A stretch of 64,000 bases of DNA, taken from NCBI RefSeq assembly GCF_000467125.1, contig NZ_BATJ01000001.1:531946-595945 (forward strand). Direction: 5' to 3'. The position numbers were made by a program, and so were the translations under genes. The stretch comes from Vibrio proteolyticus NBRC 13287. Its GTDB lineage: Bacteria; Pseudomonadota; Gammaproteobacteria; Enterobacterales; Vibrionaceae. Below are positions 8,401-17,524 of the stretch, one piece after another. A model generated the notes under the pieces. The model was not told the origin of the DNA, did no database searches, and was given only the letters and a program-made list of their open reading frames with translations. The number at the start of each line of letters is the position of its first letter. Position 1 is the first letter of the stretch.

Positions 8401-8526
8401 AGCGGTTATCCCAGCGGTTTCAATAGGATTACCCTAACTGCCCGGATGTGAATGATGTGTTGTCGACATATTTTTCACGCTGATTTTGTTCCTATAGCCG
8501 CGCGAAAAGAAAAGGGCCCTGGACAC

Positions 8527-9201
8527 ATGAAACGAATCCTGCTGGTGGAAGACAACCGCGAAGTTGCTGGTATCTTGTTTGATTACTTTGAATGTATGGA
8601 CATGGAGCTTGATTACGCCGACAACGGCGAGCTGGGCTTGCAACTGGCGATGGAAAACCATTTCGATATCATCATTCTCGATCTGATGCTGCCTCGAATG
8701 GACGGCCTGACCGTGTGCAATAAGTTAAGGGATTCGGGCAATACCACGCCCGTATTGATGCTGACCGCCCTGGACAACAAACAAGACATGCTGAAAGGCT
8801 TTGAACACGGCGCCGACGACTATCTGACCAAACCGTTTGATCTCGAAATTCTCGAAGCTCGCATGAATGCCCTGATCCGTCGTTACCATGGCAAAGTGGC
8901 CAGCTGCGAGCTGAGTTTCGGCAGTTTAAAGATCGATCAGAAAACCCGCAAAGCCTACCGCAATGACAAACTGCTGGCGCTGAACCCAACCACGTACACG
9001 ATCCTCGAAATGCTGTGCAGCAAAGCACCGGAGCTGGTCACCCGTCAGGAGATCGCACGCAAATTGTGGGACGAAGAAGAACCGAACAATGACGTATTAC
9101 GCAGTCACATCTACCAACTGCGCAATCAGCTCGACAAGCCATTCAGCGTCCCCATGCTGACCACCATCCCAAAAATTGGCTTTCGCCTGGAGAACGTGTA
9201 G
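8527..9201 (+). CDS. OmpR/PhoB-family response regulator
   Basis: A 224-residue two-component response regulator. The receiver domain (1-115) has the acidic pocket E8/D9, the phosphoacceptor D52 in DLMLPRMDG, T80 and K102. The winged-helix DNA-binding domain follows (about 130-224, with NDVLRSHIYQLRNQLDKP and the closing GFRLENV). The start is ATG 8527 (MKRILLVEDN); an in-frame upstream extension is not typical of the family. The stop overlaps the sensor kinase GTG by one base. Divergence from the glycosylation operon suggests that this operon is a target, which is an inference from position. Confidence 0.9.
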   Translation: MKRILLVEDNREVAGILFDYFECMDMELDYADNGELGLQLAMENHFDIIILDLMLPRMDGLTVCNKLRDSGNTTPVLMLTALDNKQDMLKGFEHGADDYLTKPFDLEILEARMNALIRRYHGKVASCELSFGSLKIDQKTRKAYRNDKLLALNPTTYTILEMLCSKAPELVTRQEIARKLWDEEEPNNDVLRSHIYQLRNQLDKPFSVPMLTTIPKIGFRLENV

Positions 9202-10499
9202 TGAAGCGCCCTTTTCTCTACAGCACCAAAACACTGACCGGCAAACTGGCACTGTTTTTTTCTGGCGTGTCACTGATCCTCGGCGCAGCCACACTGCTGA
9301 TCTTTCTCGCAGCCTTACAATGGTCAGAAGATCGCGTGGGCGAACGACGTATCCAGATTGACCGTGATGAAGCAGCCACGCGTTTCCTGCATGGTGAGAA
9401 CGGCAAAATCGTCATTGATGTCCTGACCGATGCTTACAACGATGTCAGGCTGGTTCCAGAGCCTTACCGGACTTACATCCAAGGAAAACATACCTTTCTT
9501 GCTGAAGTGGGGGAAGATCCGAACTCGCGGATGGTTCTGGTCTCACATTACTATGCCAATGGGCAACAAAAACCGTTAATCCTGCTGACCAAGATCGACG
9601 CTGTCGAGTTCGGTGCAGAGGAGATGACGTTCGCCGGGATCCTGGTACTGAGCTGTGTGGCAGTCATGTTGTTCATCTTCGGTACTTTGCTGTTTCGTCT
9701 GTCTGAAAAACTGATCGAACCCATCAACGACCTAACCTTGCAACTTGAACGACATAAAGGGGACTCCAGCCACCATTTCACCATCAAACCCGGTGCTGCC
9801 ATCGAATTTCAGACATTAGCCGATGAAATGAACCGCTATCGAAGTGAAATCCATACCGTACTCAAACGCGAACAGGCGTTTGCCCGTTATGCCAGCCACG
9901 AACTCAGAACCCCGCTGACCATCATCAAAGGGGCCGAAAAACTGATGAGCAAGAATCAGGATGCGGAGTTTCAACAGCGGCAACGACAACGTATCGATGA
10001 TGCGACACTGCAGATGAGTACCATGATCGATGCTCTGCTCGGCCTGGTGCGCTACGAGCGCGATGAAAGCAATACGCCCTACCGGATGTTTACCGCCAGT
10101 GAACTGAGCAGGATCGTTGAACAAAACTCGCATCAGGCCTGGGAGAAAGCCATTCAGATTCATCAAAACGTCGATGCGGAGCCAGACGTTCAAGCCTCGC
10201 CCGCCGTGATGAACATGATTGTCGGTAACCTGATTCGCAATGCGATTGCGGCAACAAATCAAGGCGAGATCCACATTCGCCTCACCGAAAATAGTCTGGT
10301 GATTGACGACCAGGGCGAAGGGCTGGACACCACGCCAAATAAAGACGGGCATGGCCTGGGGCTACTTATCGTGGATGATCTCTGCCGTCGTTATCACTGG
10401 CAGTTCAATCTGACCAATCGCGCTGATGGTGGCTGCCGGGCTGAAATTGATTTCGGTTCGCCTGCCGTTAACTCCCCGGAGATTGTGCCCGAGGCTTAA
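9201..10499 (+). CDS. Membrane sensor histidine kinase
   Basis: A 432-residue HisKA-type sensor kinase, partner of the preceding regulator (TAGTG overlap, GTG start). Layout: TM1 about 13-38, a periplasmic sensor of about 100 residues, TM2 about 143-166, a HAMP-like linker, the dimerisation/phosphoacceptor helix with H233 in YASHELRTPLT, then an HATPase domain (GNLIRNAIAATN as N box, DDQGEGLD as G1, GHGLGLLIVDDL as G2). The periplasmic domain has no recognisable PhoQ or Cache signature. The signal is unknown; an envelope stress or cation signal would fit the neighbouring glycosyltransferases but is speculative. Confidence 0.88.
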   Translation: MKRPFLYSTKTLTGKLALFFSGVSLILGAATLLIFLAALQWSEDRVGERRIQIDRDEAATRFLHGENGKIVIDVLTDAYNDVRLVPEPYRTYIQGKHTFLAEVGEDPNSRMVLVSHYYANGQQKPLILLTKIDAVEFGAEEMTFAGILVLSCVAVMLFIFGTLLFRLSEKLIEPINDLTLQLERHKGDSSHHFTIKPGAAIEFQTLADEMNRYRSEIHTVLKREQAFARYASHELRTPLTIIKGAEKLMSKNQDAEFQQRQRQRIDDATLQMSTMIDALLGLVRYERDESNTPYRMFTASELSRIVEQNSHQAWEKAIQIHQNVDAEPDVQASPAVMNMIVGNLIRNAIAATNQGEIHIRLTENSLVIDDQGEGLDTTPNKDGHGLGLLIVDDLCRRYHWQFNLTNRADGGCRAEIDFGSPAVNSPEIVPEA

Positions 10500-10567
10500 A
10501 CCAGATCATGTCAATCTGTTCGATTTATACTATTATGCTGGGCTTTTTGTGATCCCATGAAGTCAAA

Positions 10568-11467
10568 ATGAACCTAAGCCAGAGTCCGATAACCCAGCAC
10601 TGTTTCGAGCAGATTCCGTTTTTTCTCAAACGGGACGATCAGTTACACAGCCACTTCAGCGGTAACAAGGCTCGCAAATTTATGTCTTTGCTGAAGCAGG
10701 ATTTACCGGGTATCACCACGCTGATTTGCTATGGCTCTGCCCAATCAAACGCGCTTTATTCGCTGGCGGCCCTGGCCCGAATCAAGGGCTGGCAGCTGGA
10801 GTTTTATGTCGACCATATCGCCCCATGGCAAAAACAGCGTCCAACCGGCAATTACCGCGGCGCACTTGATCTTGGCGCTCACATCCTGGATGTGCGTGAA
10901 CTCAGCTCTGCAGCGATGCACCCACGTGACTACATTACGCAGATTCGTCAACCGGGAGACGAGTGCCTGGTGGTGCCCGAAGGTGGACGTAGCCGCGAAG
11001 CCGAAGCTGGCGTTCGTCAGTTGGGTATGGAGCTCCTCAGTTGGGCACGGTTTCAAGTCAAACAACCGTTAGTCGTGGCGCTACCGGCTGGTACCGGGGC
11101 AACCGCTTTATATCTGCATAAAACGCTTAAGCCCCATGGCATCGAGGTGCTGACCTGTCCTTGTGTTAGCGGGACCGAATATCTGCGCCACCAATTCCAT
11201 GAACTTGGTGAGCAGGATCATCCGCAAATTCTCACCCTCGACCACAAACATCATTTCGGCAAACTCTATCGTGACGACTACCGCACCTGGCAAGCCCTGC
11301 TGGATCAGACCGACGTCGAATTCGATTTGCTGTATGACCCTATGATGTGGCGCTGTTTGTTGAACTGGTATCACGCCAATCGAGATAAAACCCTGCTCTA
11401 TATTCACCAGGGTGGTATTTTAGGCAATGAAAGTATGCTCCCGAGATATCAAAGAAAATTTGATTGA
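10568..11467 (+). CDS. D-cysteine desulfhydrase / ACC deaminase-like PLP enzyme
   Basis: A 299-residue fold-type II PLP enzyme of the ACC deaminase/D-cysteine desulfhydrase family, which eliminates sulfide or ammonia from small amino acids. The PLP lysine is in FSGNKARKF (about residues 30-38), and CYGSAQSNALYSLAALA (about 56-72) is the usual SNH-like substrate loop. VALPAGTGATALYL (about 168-181) matches the phosphate-binding glycine loop. It is somewhat shorter than DcyD (about 330), so the substrate is uncertain. It may form a unit with the small DUF1496 gene that begins 25 bp after its stop. Confidence 0.78.
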   Translation: MNLSQSPITQHCFEQIPFFLKRDDQLHSHFSGNKARKFMSLLKQDLPGITTLICYGSAQSNALYSLAALARIKGWQLEFYVDHIAPWQKQRPTGNYRGALDLGAHILDVRELSSAAMHPRDYITQIRQPGDECLVVPEGGRSREAEAGVRQLGMELLSWARFQVKQPLVVALPAGTGATALYLHKTLKPHGIEVLTCPCVSGTEYLRHQFHELGEQDHPQILTLDHKHHFGKLYRDDYRTWQALLDQTDVEFDLLYDPMMWRCLLNWYHANRDKTLLYIHQGGILGNESMLPRYQRKFD

Positions 11468-11492
11468 GCAGATAACGGATATGAGGCAGACA

Positions 11493-11759
11493 ATGAACAA
11501 ATCATTTGCAGTACTATTGATGATGATCGCACCGGTAGCCGCCGCTAAAGTCATCACAACACCGGGCGAAAAACCACTCGTCGCACTGGACGGCTCAGAC
11601 ATCGCCAAACGTGTGTGCTATTACCAGGATCAGGCGTATTCACTCGGTGCGATTGTGCAGGTCGGAGACCATTACATGGTGTGCAAAGAGGCCAACAGTT
11701 TTGAAACCAATGGCGCTCTTAAATGGGTCACCTTAGAAGAGAAGAAGAAGCCGCAGTAG
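11493..11759 (+). CDS. Small exported DUF1496 (YnjH-like) protein
   Basis: An 88-residue protein with a signal peptide (MNKSFAVLLMMIAPVAAA) and a mature part of about 70 residues containing two cysteines (RVCYYQDQAYSLGAIV and HYMVCKEAN), the pattern of DUF1496/YnjH. Probably a periplasmic disulfide-bonded protein of unknown function. ATG 11493 is chosen because it opens the signal peptide; an earlier in-frame ATG at 11427 would overlap the preceding gene. It ends one base before the convergent gabD stop. Confidence 0.7.
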   Translation: MNKSFAVLLMMIAPVAAAKVITTPGEKPLVALDGSDIAKRVCYYQDQAYSLGAIVQVGDHYMVCKEANSFETNGALKWVTLEEKKKPQ

Positions 11760-11760
11760 T

Positions 11761-13209
11761 TCAGCGAATCCCGCCCATCAGGGTGTATTTTTCTTCCAGA
11801 AATTCTTCCAGACCCTGATGGCCACCTTCACGACCTAAACCGGATTCTTTGACACCCCCAAACGGTGCCGCCGCCGTTGAAATTAATCCTTCATTGATCC
11901 CGACCATACCACTTTCCAGTTGCTCACTCATGCGGAATGCACGCGACAGAGACTGCGTATAACAGTATGCGGCAAGGCCAGATTCCACCGCGTTAGCCCG
12001 GGTGGTGACTTCCTCTTCGGCCGAAAAACGGAAAATAGCTGCTAACGGACCGAAGGTTTCATCACTGGCCACCAGCATGTCATCGCTCATTTCGGTGATC
12101 ACATGCGGCTCCACAAACCAACCCTGCTCGCTCAGTTGACCAAATTGAATCTGACCGCCTTTCTCCACCGCGTCTTCAATATGACGACGGACTTTGTCAA
12201 CCGCGGCCTGATTGATCAGCGGACCAATATCCGCTCCGGTCAGACCGTCACCGACCTTAAGCCGGGCAACTTTATCAACCAGCTTTTTGACAAACTTGTC
12301 GTGCACGGCTTCATGTACGTAAATTCGGTTGGCGCACACGCACGTTTGACCGGCATTGCGGAATTTGGCAATCATCACGCCATCCACCGCGGCATTGAGA
12401 TCCGCATCCTCAAAGACAATAAACGGCGCATTGCCGCCCAATTCCAGCGACAGCTTCTTCACATTGAAGGCGCTCTGTTCCATCAGCAGCTTGCCAACAC
12501 GGGTCGAGCCGGTAAAAGACAGTTTGCGGACTTTGGTATTCTTGGCAAAGCGCTCTCCAATGCGCTCTGCATCCGCGGTCATCACCTGTAACAGACCGGC
12601 AGGCAAACCCGCCCGCTGCGCCAATTGCGCCAGTGCCATCGCCGTAAACGGGGTGTCCGGCGCCGGTTTGAGCACCACGCTGCATCCGGCAGCAAAAGCC
12701 GGGCCACATTTGCGCGTGATCATCGCGGCTGGAAAGTTCCACGGCGTAATGGCCGCCACCACTCCAACGGGCTCTTTGGTCACCAGAATCCGGGCATCGG
12801 CCTTATGACTCGGCACAATCGTGCCGTAGGCGCGCTTCGCTTCTTCGGCATACCACTGAATGAAGCTGGCAGCGTAGCGGATCTCGCCCTGCGCTTCTGC
12901 CAATGGCTTGCCTTGCTCACTGGTCAGAATGGTCGCCAGATCATCCAGGTTGTCCATGATCAACTCATACCAGCGATAAAGTACTTGGGATTTATGTTCA
13001 GCGGTCGTCTGCTTCCATGCCAGATGCGCCTGATGTGCACTGTGGATGGCCGCCTCTATCTGCGCGCAGGTCAGGTTGGGCACCGTGCCGAGTACCTCGG
13101 CATTGGCAGGGTTAGTGACGGTGGACGTCGCAAGGTTATCGCTGTCGATCCACTGGTTATCGATAAAACAGTGCTGTTGGAACAGGCTGGCATCGTTAAG
13201 CTTGATCAT
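11761..13209 (-). CDS. gabD: Succinate-semialdehyde dehydrogenase GabD
   Basis: A 482-residue NAD(P)-dependent aldehyde dehydrogenase, the usual GabD length, oxidising succinic semialdehyde to succinate in GABA catabolism. Visible signatures: the Rossmann stretch ITPWNFPAAMITRKCGPAFA, the catalytic Glu motif LELGGNAPFIVF, the catalytic Cys in FRNAGQTCVCANRIY, and the C-terminal FGGVKESGLGREGG motif. No gabT or gabP lies beside it. It is transcribed divergently from a GlxA-type regulator that may control it. The substrate assignment rests on overall resemblance to GabD rather than on other ALDH clades. Confidence 0.85.
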   Translation of the reverse strand: MIKLNDASLFQQHCFIDNQWIDSDNLATSTVTNPANAEVLGTVPNLTCAQIEAAIHSAHQAHLAWKQTTAEHKSQVLYRWYELIMDNLDDLATILTSEQGKPLAEAQGEIRYAASFIQWYAEEAKRAYGTIVPSHKADARILVTKEPVGVVAAITPWNFPAAMITRKCGPAFAAGCSVVLKPAPDTPFTAMALAQLAQRAGLPAGLLQVMTADAERIGERFAKNTKVRKLSFTGSTRVGKLLMEQSAFNVKKLSLELGGNAPFIVFEDADLNAAVDGVMIAKFRNAGQTCVCANRIYVHEAVHDKFVKKLVDKVARLKVGDGLTGADIGPLINQAAVDKVRRHIEDAVEKGGQIQFGQLSEQGWFVEPHVITEMSDDMLVASDETFGPLAAIFRFSAEEEVTTRANAVESGLAAYCYTQSLSRAFRMSEQLESGMVGINEGLISTAAAPFGGVKESGLGREGGHQGLEEFLEEKYTLMGGIR

Positions 13210-13563
13210 GGTGTTACCTCAGAGCGGACGTGAGAACTCACGCAGAATATGAAGAAGGTATCAGTATAACGTGAATGTTGTGTGATCCCAGCCTTTTACC
13301 GTATCAGTTACATAAAACGCCTCAGCAAAAGCACGACCCTTTAACTTATCAAAATACGTCTCTGAGCAGAAAATAACCGCCCGGCATTCTGAATAACCAC
13401 CTTACGTTTCATTGCACTTTTGAATCAACTACTCAGACCAGATATAAAACCCATTTATAAACTGCTTAATAACTATATTATTAGTCACATAATTTATAAT
13501 TCTAAACACTTTGCACCAAGGGAATGGTGGCATGGATGTTTCTCCCATTTGATAAGGTATCCT
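13210..13563. promoter_or_regulatory. Divergent intergenic region gabD / GlxA-type regulator
   Basis: These 354 bp hold no supported gene. The half near the regulator is AT-rich. Promoters for both directions must lie here. TAAGG at 13553-13557 is a good ribosome-binding site for the GTG at 13564. No repeat or operator stood out. Confidence 0.4.
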
Positions 13564-14529
13564 GTGGAAAGAAAATCTATAACACTCACCGCCCTGGCAT
13601 TCGCTGATGCACCCACAACATCGATTTCCGGGCCAATCGAAGTTTTGTCTATTGCTGCGAATCTGGCGGGCGCACCGGAACCGGTCGTCCATATTGTCAC
13701 TCAGGACAATCAACCTATCCGGGGCATGGGGGGCGTCATCATCTCGCCCACCATTGATATCGAACAGGTTACTCAAACGGATATCCTGCTGATCGGATCG
13801 ATCGGATTTCCAGACAGTAATCTGGCGACTCTGGGTGACGACACACTTGAGTGGCTCAAACAGTTCGAGTCACACGGTATTCCAATTGTCTCTATTTGTT
13901 CCGGCGCATTTGTGCTGGCCAAAGCACAGATGCTGGAAAGCCGCACCGCCACCACACACTGGCATTTTGCCAATATGTTCCGCGATATGTTTCCGGACAC
14001 CCGCTTGCAGGTGGATCGCCGTGTCACCTGTGACAACAACCGCTACTGCACCTCTGGGATCAGCGGATACAGCGACGTAATGATGCTGATCGTCGAACAG
14101 TTTTTTGGCCTGTCGGTCCGTGAAAGCTGCCACCAGTTTATTTTTGGCGATACCGATCAGGTTCAGCAGAAAGCGCTGGCGAACTTCATTCCGTACCGTC
14201 AGCATAACGACACGCTGATCCATCAGTTGCAAGACTGGATGCACAGCAGCCCGACCCTGGAATTCTCAGTCAATGTGCTGAGTAAACGAGTCCATCTGAG
14301 CGACCGGCAGATGAAGCGACGATTTAAACTGGCAACCGGTCAAACGCCCATCCAGTACATCCAGCAAATTCGGCTCTCCATTGCCAAAGATAAGCTGGAG
14401 AAAACCAAGCAGACCATTGAAGACATCAGCCGTGAAGTAGGCTATGAGGATGTGCGTTACTTCAGGGAGTTGTTTAAAAAATCCAACGACATGACGCCGT
14501 TAGAATACCGCAAACGCTATCAGCGCTAA
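13564..14529 (+). CDS. GlxA-family transcriptional regulator (DJ-1/PfpI + AraC HTH)
   Basis: A 321-residue regulator with an N-terminal DJ-1/PfpI-like domain (about 1-185, with ISGPIEVLSIAANLAG and the nucleophile-elbow-like VSICSGAFVLAKAQML) and a C-terminal AraC double helix-turn-helix (about 220-321, with LSDRQMKRRFKLATGQTP and DISREVGYEDVRYFRELFK). I chose the GTG at 13564 because TAAGG lies 6 bp upstream and the resulting length is normal. The frame runs back to 13420, but that part is AT-rich and unlike the family. GlxA-type proteins often control catabolism of amines, and divergence from gabD supports a link. Confidence 0.82.
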   Translation: MERKSITLTALAFADAPTTSISGPIEVLSIAANLAGAPEPVVHIVTQDNQPIRGMGGVIISPTIDIEQVTQTDILLIGSIGFPDSNLATLGDDTLEWLKQFESHGIPIVSICSGAFVLAKAQMLESRTATTHWHFANMFRDMFPDTRLQVDRRVTCDNNRYCTSGISGYSDVMMLIVEQFFGLSVRESCHQFIFGDTDQVQQKALANFIPYRQHNDTLIHQLQDWMHSSPTLEFSVNVLSKRVHLSDRQMKRRFKLATGQTPIQYIQQIRLSIAKDKLEKTKQTIEDISREVGYEDVRYFRELFKKSNDMTPLEYRKRYQR

Positions 14530-14534
14530 CCAAT

Positions 14535-14560
14535 AAAAACACAGCGGGCTCTGGCCCGCT
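14535..14560 (-). terminator. Terminator of the leftward T6SS array
   Basis: Stem AGCGGGC (14543-14549) / GCCCGCT (14554-14560), loop TCTG. Read leftward it is followed by TGTGTTTTTA. It sits between the convergent GlxA-type gene and the last gene of the T6SS array. Confidence 0.75.
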
Positions 14561-14573
14561 ATGTTGGCAAGGA

Positions 14574-16469
14574 TCACGCGGCTTCCGGGTGTGGAGGCAG
14601 TACCAACAACCCTTTTAGCGCTTTCTTGGCCTTTTTGCGTTTCGACATGGCTTTTTTGGCCTGCTTGGCCTCGTCGTGTTGCGCCCGGGCGCGATTCTTG
14701 ATCCCGGCCTCTGCGTTCGTCATTTCGTCTTCATCGTCCAGATCATGCACGCCATCCACTCCCAGCGAACTCATGTATTGCTCCATGGCCTGTTGATGTG
14801 GCTTTGATACCTCATCATGGAGGGTTAACGTCCCGCCTTTTAACGACAGGCTGGCGTCAATCGGTAAACGCCATAACTCTTCCGCCAGTGTTTTATGGTC
14901 GGCATCGAGCTGCCCCATGTACATCTGGAGTTTCTCGTTACAACGCGTGACAACCACCGAATTCACTTTGAGATCCAGTTTGGCATCACGACGGCGCTGA
15001 TAGTTTTTGGTGGTCAGGTGATGGAACATGCCATCCCACAAGATGACTTTGAGCAACATCGGATTCACGGTGGTGTCAAAATCCACACCGGTGCCCACAC
15101 CTGCTGAAGCGCTGGCCGCCATACGCAACTTAACATCGCCGGACCCACGCACAATCGATTCAATGATGCCGTTCACCCCGACCCCGGCAGAGACTTCACC
15201 GGACACTTTGCCCGACACGGCGTTGATACCACGCGCCTTGAACGTCATTGACGTCGAACCTTTGGCTTTCGCACCCACAAAAGCACCTCCCGCCAGGGTG
15301 AAAGCCAGTACCTCGTCTGCGCCCATGATGTTACTGGTGTTGAGTGCGGCTTTATACTCTGCTTTTACTTCAGCCCCGACAAACAGCTCAGCTTCGTTGG
15401 TCATGGCCATGATCTGGCCGACCGTCAGTTGGTGCGTTACGGTTAACCTCAGCCCGGCTTCTGCCGCCAGAACCGCGTTGACGCCCAGATCAATACCCGG
15501 GATCAGCTGTATCGGCACAAATCCGTTGCGGTTTTCCAGCTCATCTTCGGTAAAGTCGGTGTACTTTTTACCGATGTTCACTCCGGGCATTTCAACAATA
15601 TTGGGCTCTTGCTTACCCGCTCCGCCTTTCAGATACGTGGCGCCGCCACCGGTGCCAAAATTGGCGTGCATATTGGCACTGACCAAGGTTTTGGCTCCTG
15701 CTGCCGCGGCACCGGTCAGCTCATTACGGATGCAGCCGAAGTCCCAGCTTTTGGTGATTTCGACTTTAGCTTCAGCAAACAGCTCCGCGCTTTCATCGAT
15801 CGACAGCGCACCGTTCTCAGAGTCACACTTGCCTTTCACCTCGGTTTTTTTGCCACGCTGGCGGGTCATTTGCAACAGACGCTGCTTCTTGTAGTAATCG
15901 TTAAGTACCTGCCACAACGCGTCGTCGGCTCGGCCATGTTTCTGGTAGGCCTGATTGACTGACTCGACCTGAGCATCCAGCAGTTGCGCCTGGATCCGGC
16001 CGAGTTCGCCACTCTGCTTGATGCCATTTTGCAAATTTTGCAGCAAACGCTGCTTATGCAGCAGGAATTGAAAAAACGTTCGGTTAATAAACTTAGCCCG
16101 GACAGATTCATTCGGTGTCCGGCTTGGTCGGACGACTTTAATGATGTCGGGATATTTACGGGTGACCAGAGAAACCAGGATCTTCCACAGCGGATGCTCA
16201 GTTACGTCAGTGGCACTGTAACCATAACTGCTACTGAGCTTTTTGTGATGAACAAACATCATGGTTTCCAGCACGGAGTAAATCACATCCACACCACGCT
16301 GAATATAGGGGATAGCGCGATAGGAGTTTTTCTTGCCGAGTCCGGCACTGAGCGTGTCCAGCCACTGCTCTAGGTGTCGGGTACAGCTTCCCATCGGCAA
16401 CAGATTACCGCGTTCGTTCTTTATCATGAATATATCAAATTCAAGCGAACGTTGAGTCGGGTTGGTCAT
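14574..16469 (-). CDS. Unrecognised 631-residue protein at the end of the T6SS array
   Basis: I do not recognise this protein. Residues 1-210 are mostly helical and charged. About 225-465 are rich in Ala, Gly and Val with alternating small and polar residues (ELFVGAEVKAEYKAAL, FVGAKAKGSTSMTF, VSGEVSAGVGVNG), a pattern of amphipathic beta-strands. The last 40 residues are Lys/Ala-rich (KQAKKAMSKRKKAKKALKG). There is no signal peptide. The start at 16469 is favoured by an AAAGGAAAGG ribosome-binding site; an upstream in-frame ATG at 16544 would abut the previous stop. The gene follows the kinase and another unknown gene in the same array. A secreted T6SS substrate, possibly membrane-acting, or an accessory component are both possible. 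No MIX, PAAR, Rhs or toxin motif was seen. Confidence 0.6.
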   Translation of the reverse strand: MTNPTQRSLEFDIFMIKNERGNLLPMGSCTRHLEQWLDTLSAGLGKKNSYRAIPYIQRGVDVIYSVLETMMFVHHKKLSSSYGYSATDVTEHPLWKILVSLVTRKYPDIIKVVRPSRTPNESVRAKFINRTFFQFLLHKQRLLQNLQNGIKQSGELGRIQAQLLDAQVESVNQAYQKHGRADDALWQVLNDYYKKQRLLQMTRQRGKKTEVKGKCDSENGALSIDESAELFAEAKVEITKSWDFGCIRNELTGAAAAGAKTLVSANMHANFGTGGGATYLKGGAGKQEPNIVEMPGVNIGKKYTDFTEDELENRNGFVPIQLIPGIDLGVNAVLAAEAGLRLTVTHQLTVGQIMAMTNEAELFVGAEVKAEYKAALNTSNIMGADEVLAFTLAGGAFVGAKAKGSTSMTFKARGINAVSGKVSGEVSAGVGVNGIIESIVRGSGDVKLRMAASASAGVGTGVDFDTTVNPMLLKVILWDGMFHHLTTKNYQRRRDAKLDLKVNSVVVTRCNEKLQMYMGQLDADHKTLAEELWRLPIDASLSLKGGTLTLHDEVSKPHQQAMEQYMSSLGVDGVHDLDDEDEMTNAEAGIKNRARAQHDEAKQAKKAMSKRKKAKKALKGLLVLPPHPEAA

Positions 16470-16543
16470 AGGCCTTTCCTTTTTATTAACGTGTAACCAG
16501 AAACAACAGAGGCCGTGAAAAATCACAGCCTCTGTTACCTTCA

Positions 16544-17524
16544 TCAGAATGTGCTCAGAATGTCCTGCTCTGATTGATCAGTGATCTGATCCAAGCCTTC
16601 CATATAAGCGTTGATGGTGAACGCTGTCGCCTCCATGGCTTTGCACATACCAGATATTTTTTCGACGTAGTGCTTTACTTCATAAAGACTCATCGCCGCA
16701 TCCTCACGGCTCTTAACCAAAGCGCCGAGAGCGGCGGTATTGGTCGGATCTTGATGAAACTTCTGACTGCACACATTCATCTGCTGTTTGCGTGCATTGA
16801 GGATCTCCACCGACTGTTTGAGCTTGTACAAATTCCGCTGAATTTGTGGCCCTAAGTCAGCAATGTCTTTCGCCTGCCATTTGGCCTTTTTGCGGTTGTA
16901 TTCCTGCTTGCCCAACTTGGCGGTCAGCATGTTGCTGTTACCCGCAGCAGTGTATTCTCCTTTCTTACGCGCGCGCCGCTTACCGGTGTACTTACCCACC
17001 GCGTACTCGCCAGCCTTGATGCCCAGCTTGGCGATCTCACCAAGCGGGACCACGCTCAACGGCACTTTAACAACCTTCATTGGGTTCTTTTTCAGCGAAC
17101 GTGCCATGTCCTGTGCCTTGCGCTGCATTTTGTAGAATCGTTCGCCCTGGTGCTTGGCGTAAATCTGCTGCGCACCGGTCAACCAGGCCTGACCGGATTT
17201 CCCTTGCAGTTGGGAACGTCGGTCTGCCGACAATACCGAAGGCGTGGTGAAGGCAGACACGTTGTTGGCCGTTTTCTGGCTGATATACTGGTGGAATTTC
17301 TGCTTTACCTCTTCCACCGCCTGAGTCTTCTCGAGTTTGCTAAAGCCAAGCTCAATTTTTTCCACCGGAATATCGACGGCCTTGCCAAGTGGCGTACTCT
17401 CAAAAATACCGGTCGTGAAATCAAACGCGCTGTCCCCAATGGCAACGCCGTTAAATTCACCGGCCGTCGCCTGGTCATAAATGGTTTTTCCCAAGGAAGT
17501 GGCATTTTGTAAATCATTTATCAT
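16544..17524 (-). CDS. Unrecognised 326-residue basic helical protein in the T6SS array
   Basis: I do not recognise this protein. The N-terminus is acidic to neutral (SLGKTIYDQATAGEFNG). A central region is strongly basic, with a short apolar stretch (about 140-200: MKVVKVPLSVVPLGEIAKLG, then KRRARKK). The C-terminal 115 residues look alpha-helical with coiled-coil character (IQRNLYKLKQSVEILNARKQ). There is no signal peptide and no clear membrane helix. The start overlaps the kinase stop by 4 nt, so it is translationally coupled to it, and the 631-residue gene follows after 74 bp. It could be a kinase substrate, an effector chaperone or an effector. Confidence 0.6.
   Translation of the reverse strand: MINDLQNATSLGKTIYDQATAGEFNGVAIGDSAFDFTTGIFESTPLGKAVDIPVEKIELGFSKLEKTQAVEEVKQKFHQYISQKTANNVSAFTTPSVLSADRRSQLQGKSGQAWLTGAQQIYAKHQGERFYKMQRKAQDMARSLKKNPMKVVKVPLSVVPLGEIAKLGIKAGEYAVGKYTGKRRARKKGEYTAAGNSNMLTAKLGKQEYNRKKAKWQAKDIADLGPQIQRNLYKLKQSVEILNARKQQMNVCSQKFHQDPTNTAALGALVKSREDAAMSLYEVKHYVEKISGMCKAMEATAFTINAYMEGLDQITDQSEQDILSTF

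Noticed and set aside
15028..15894. 288-codon open frame antisense to the 631-residue protein gene
   Set aside because: It is a by-product of Ala/Gly-rich codons in the coding strand; it has no ribosome-binding site and no domain pattern.
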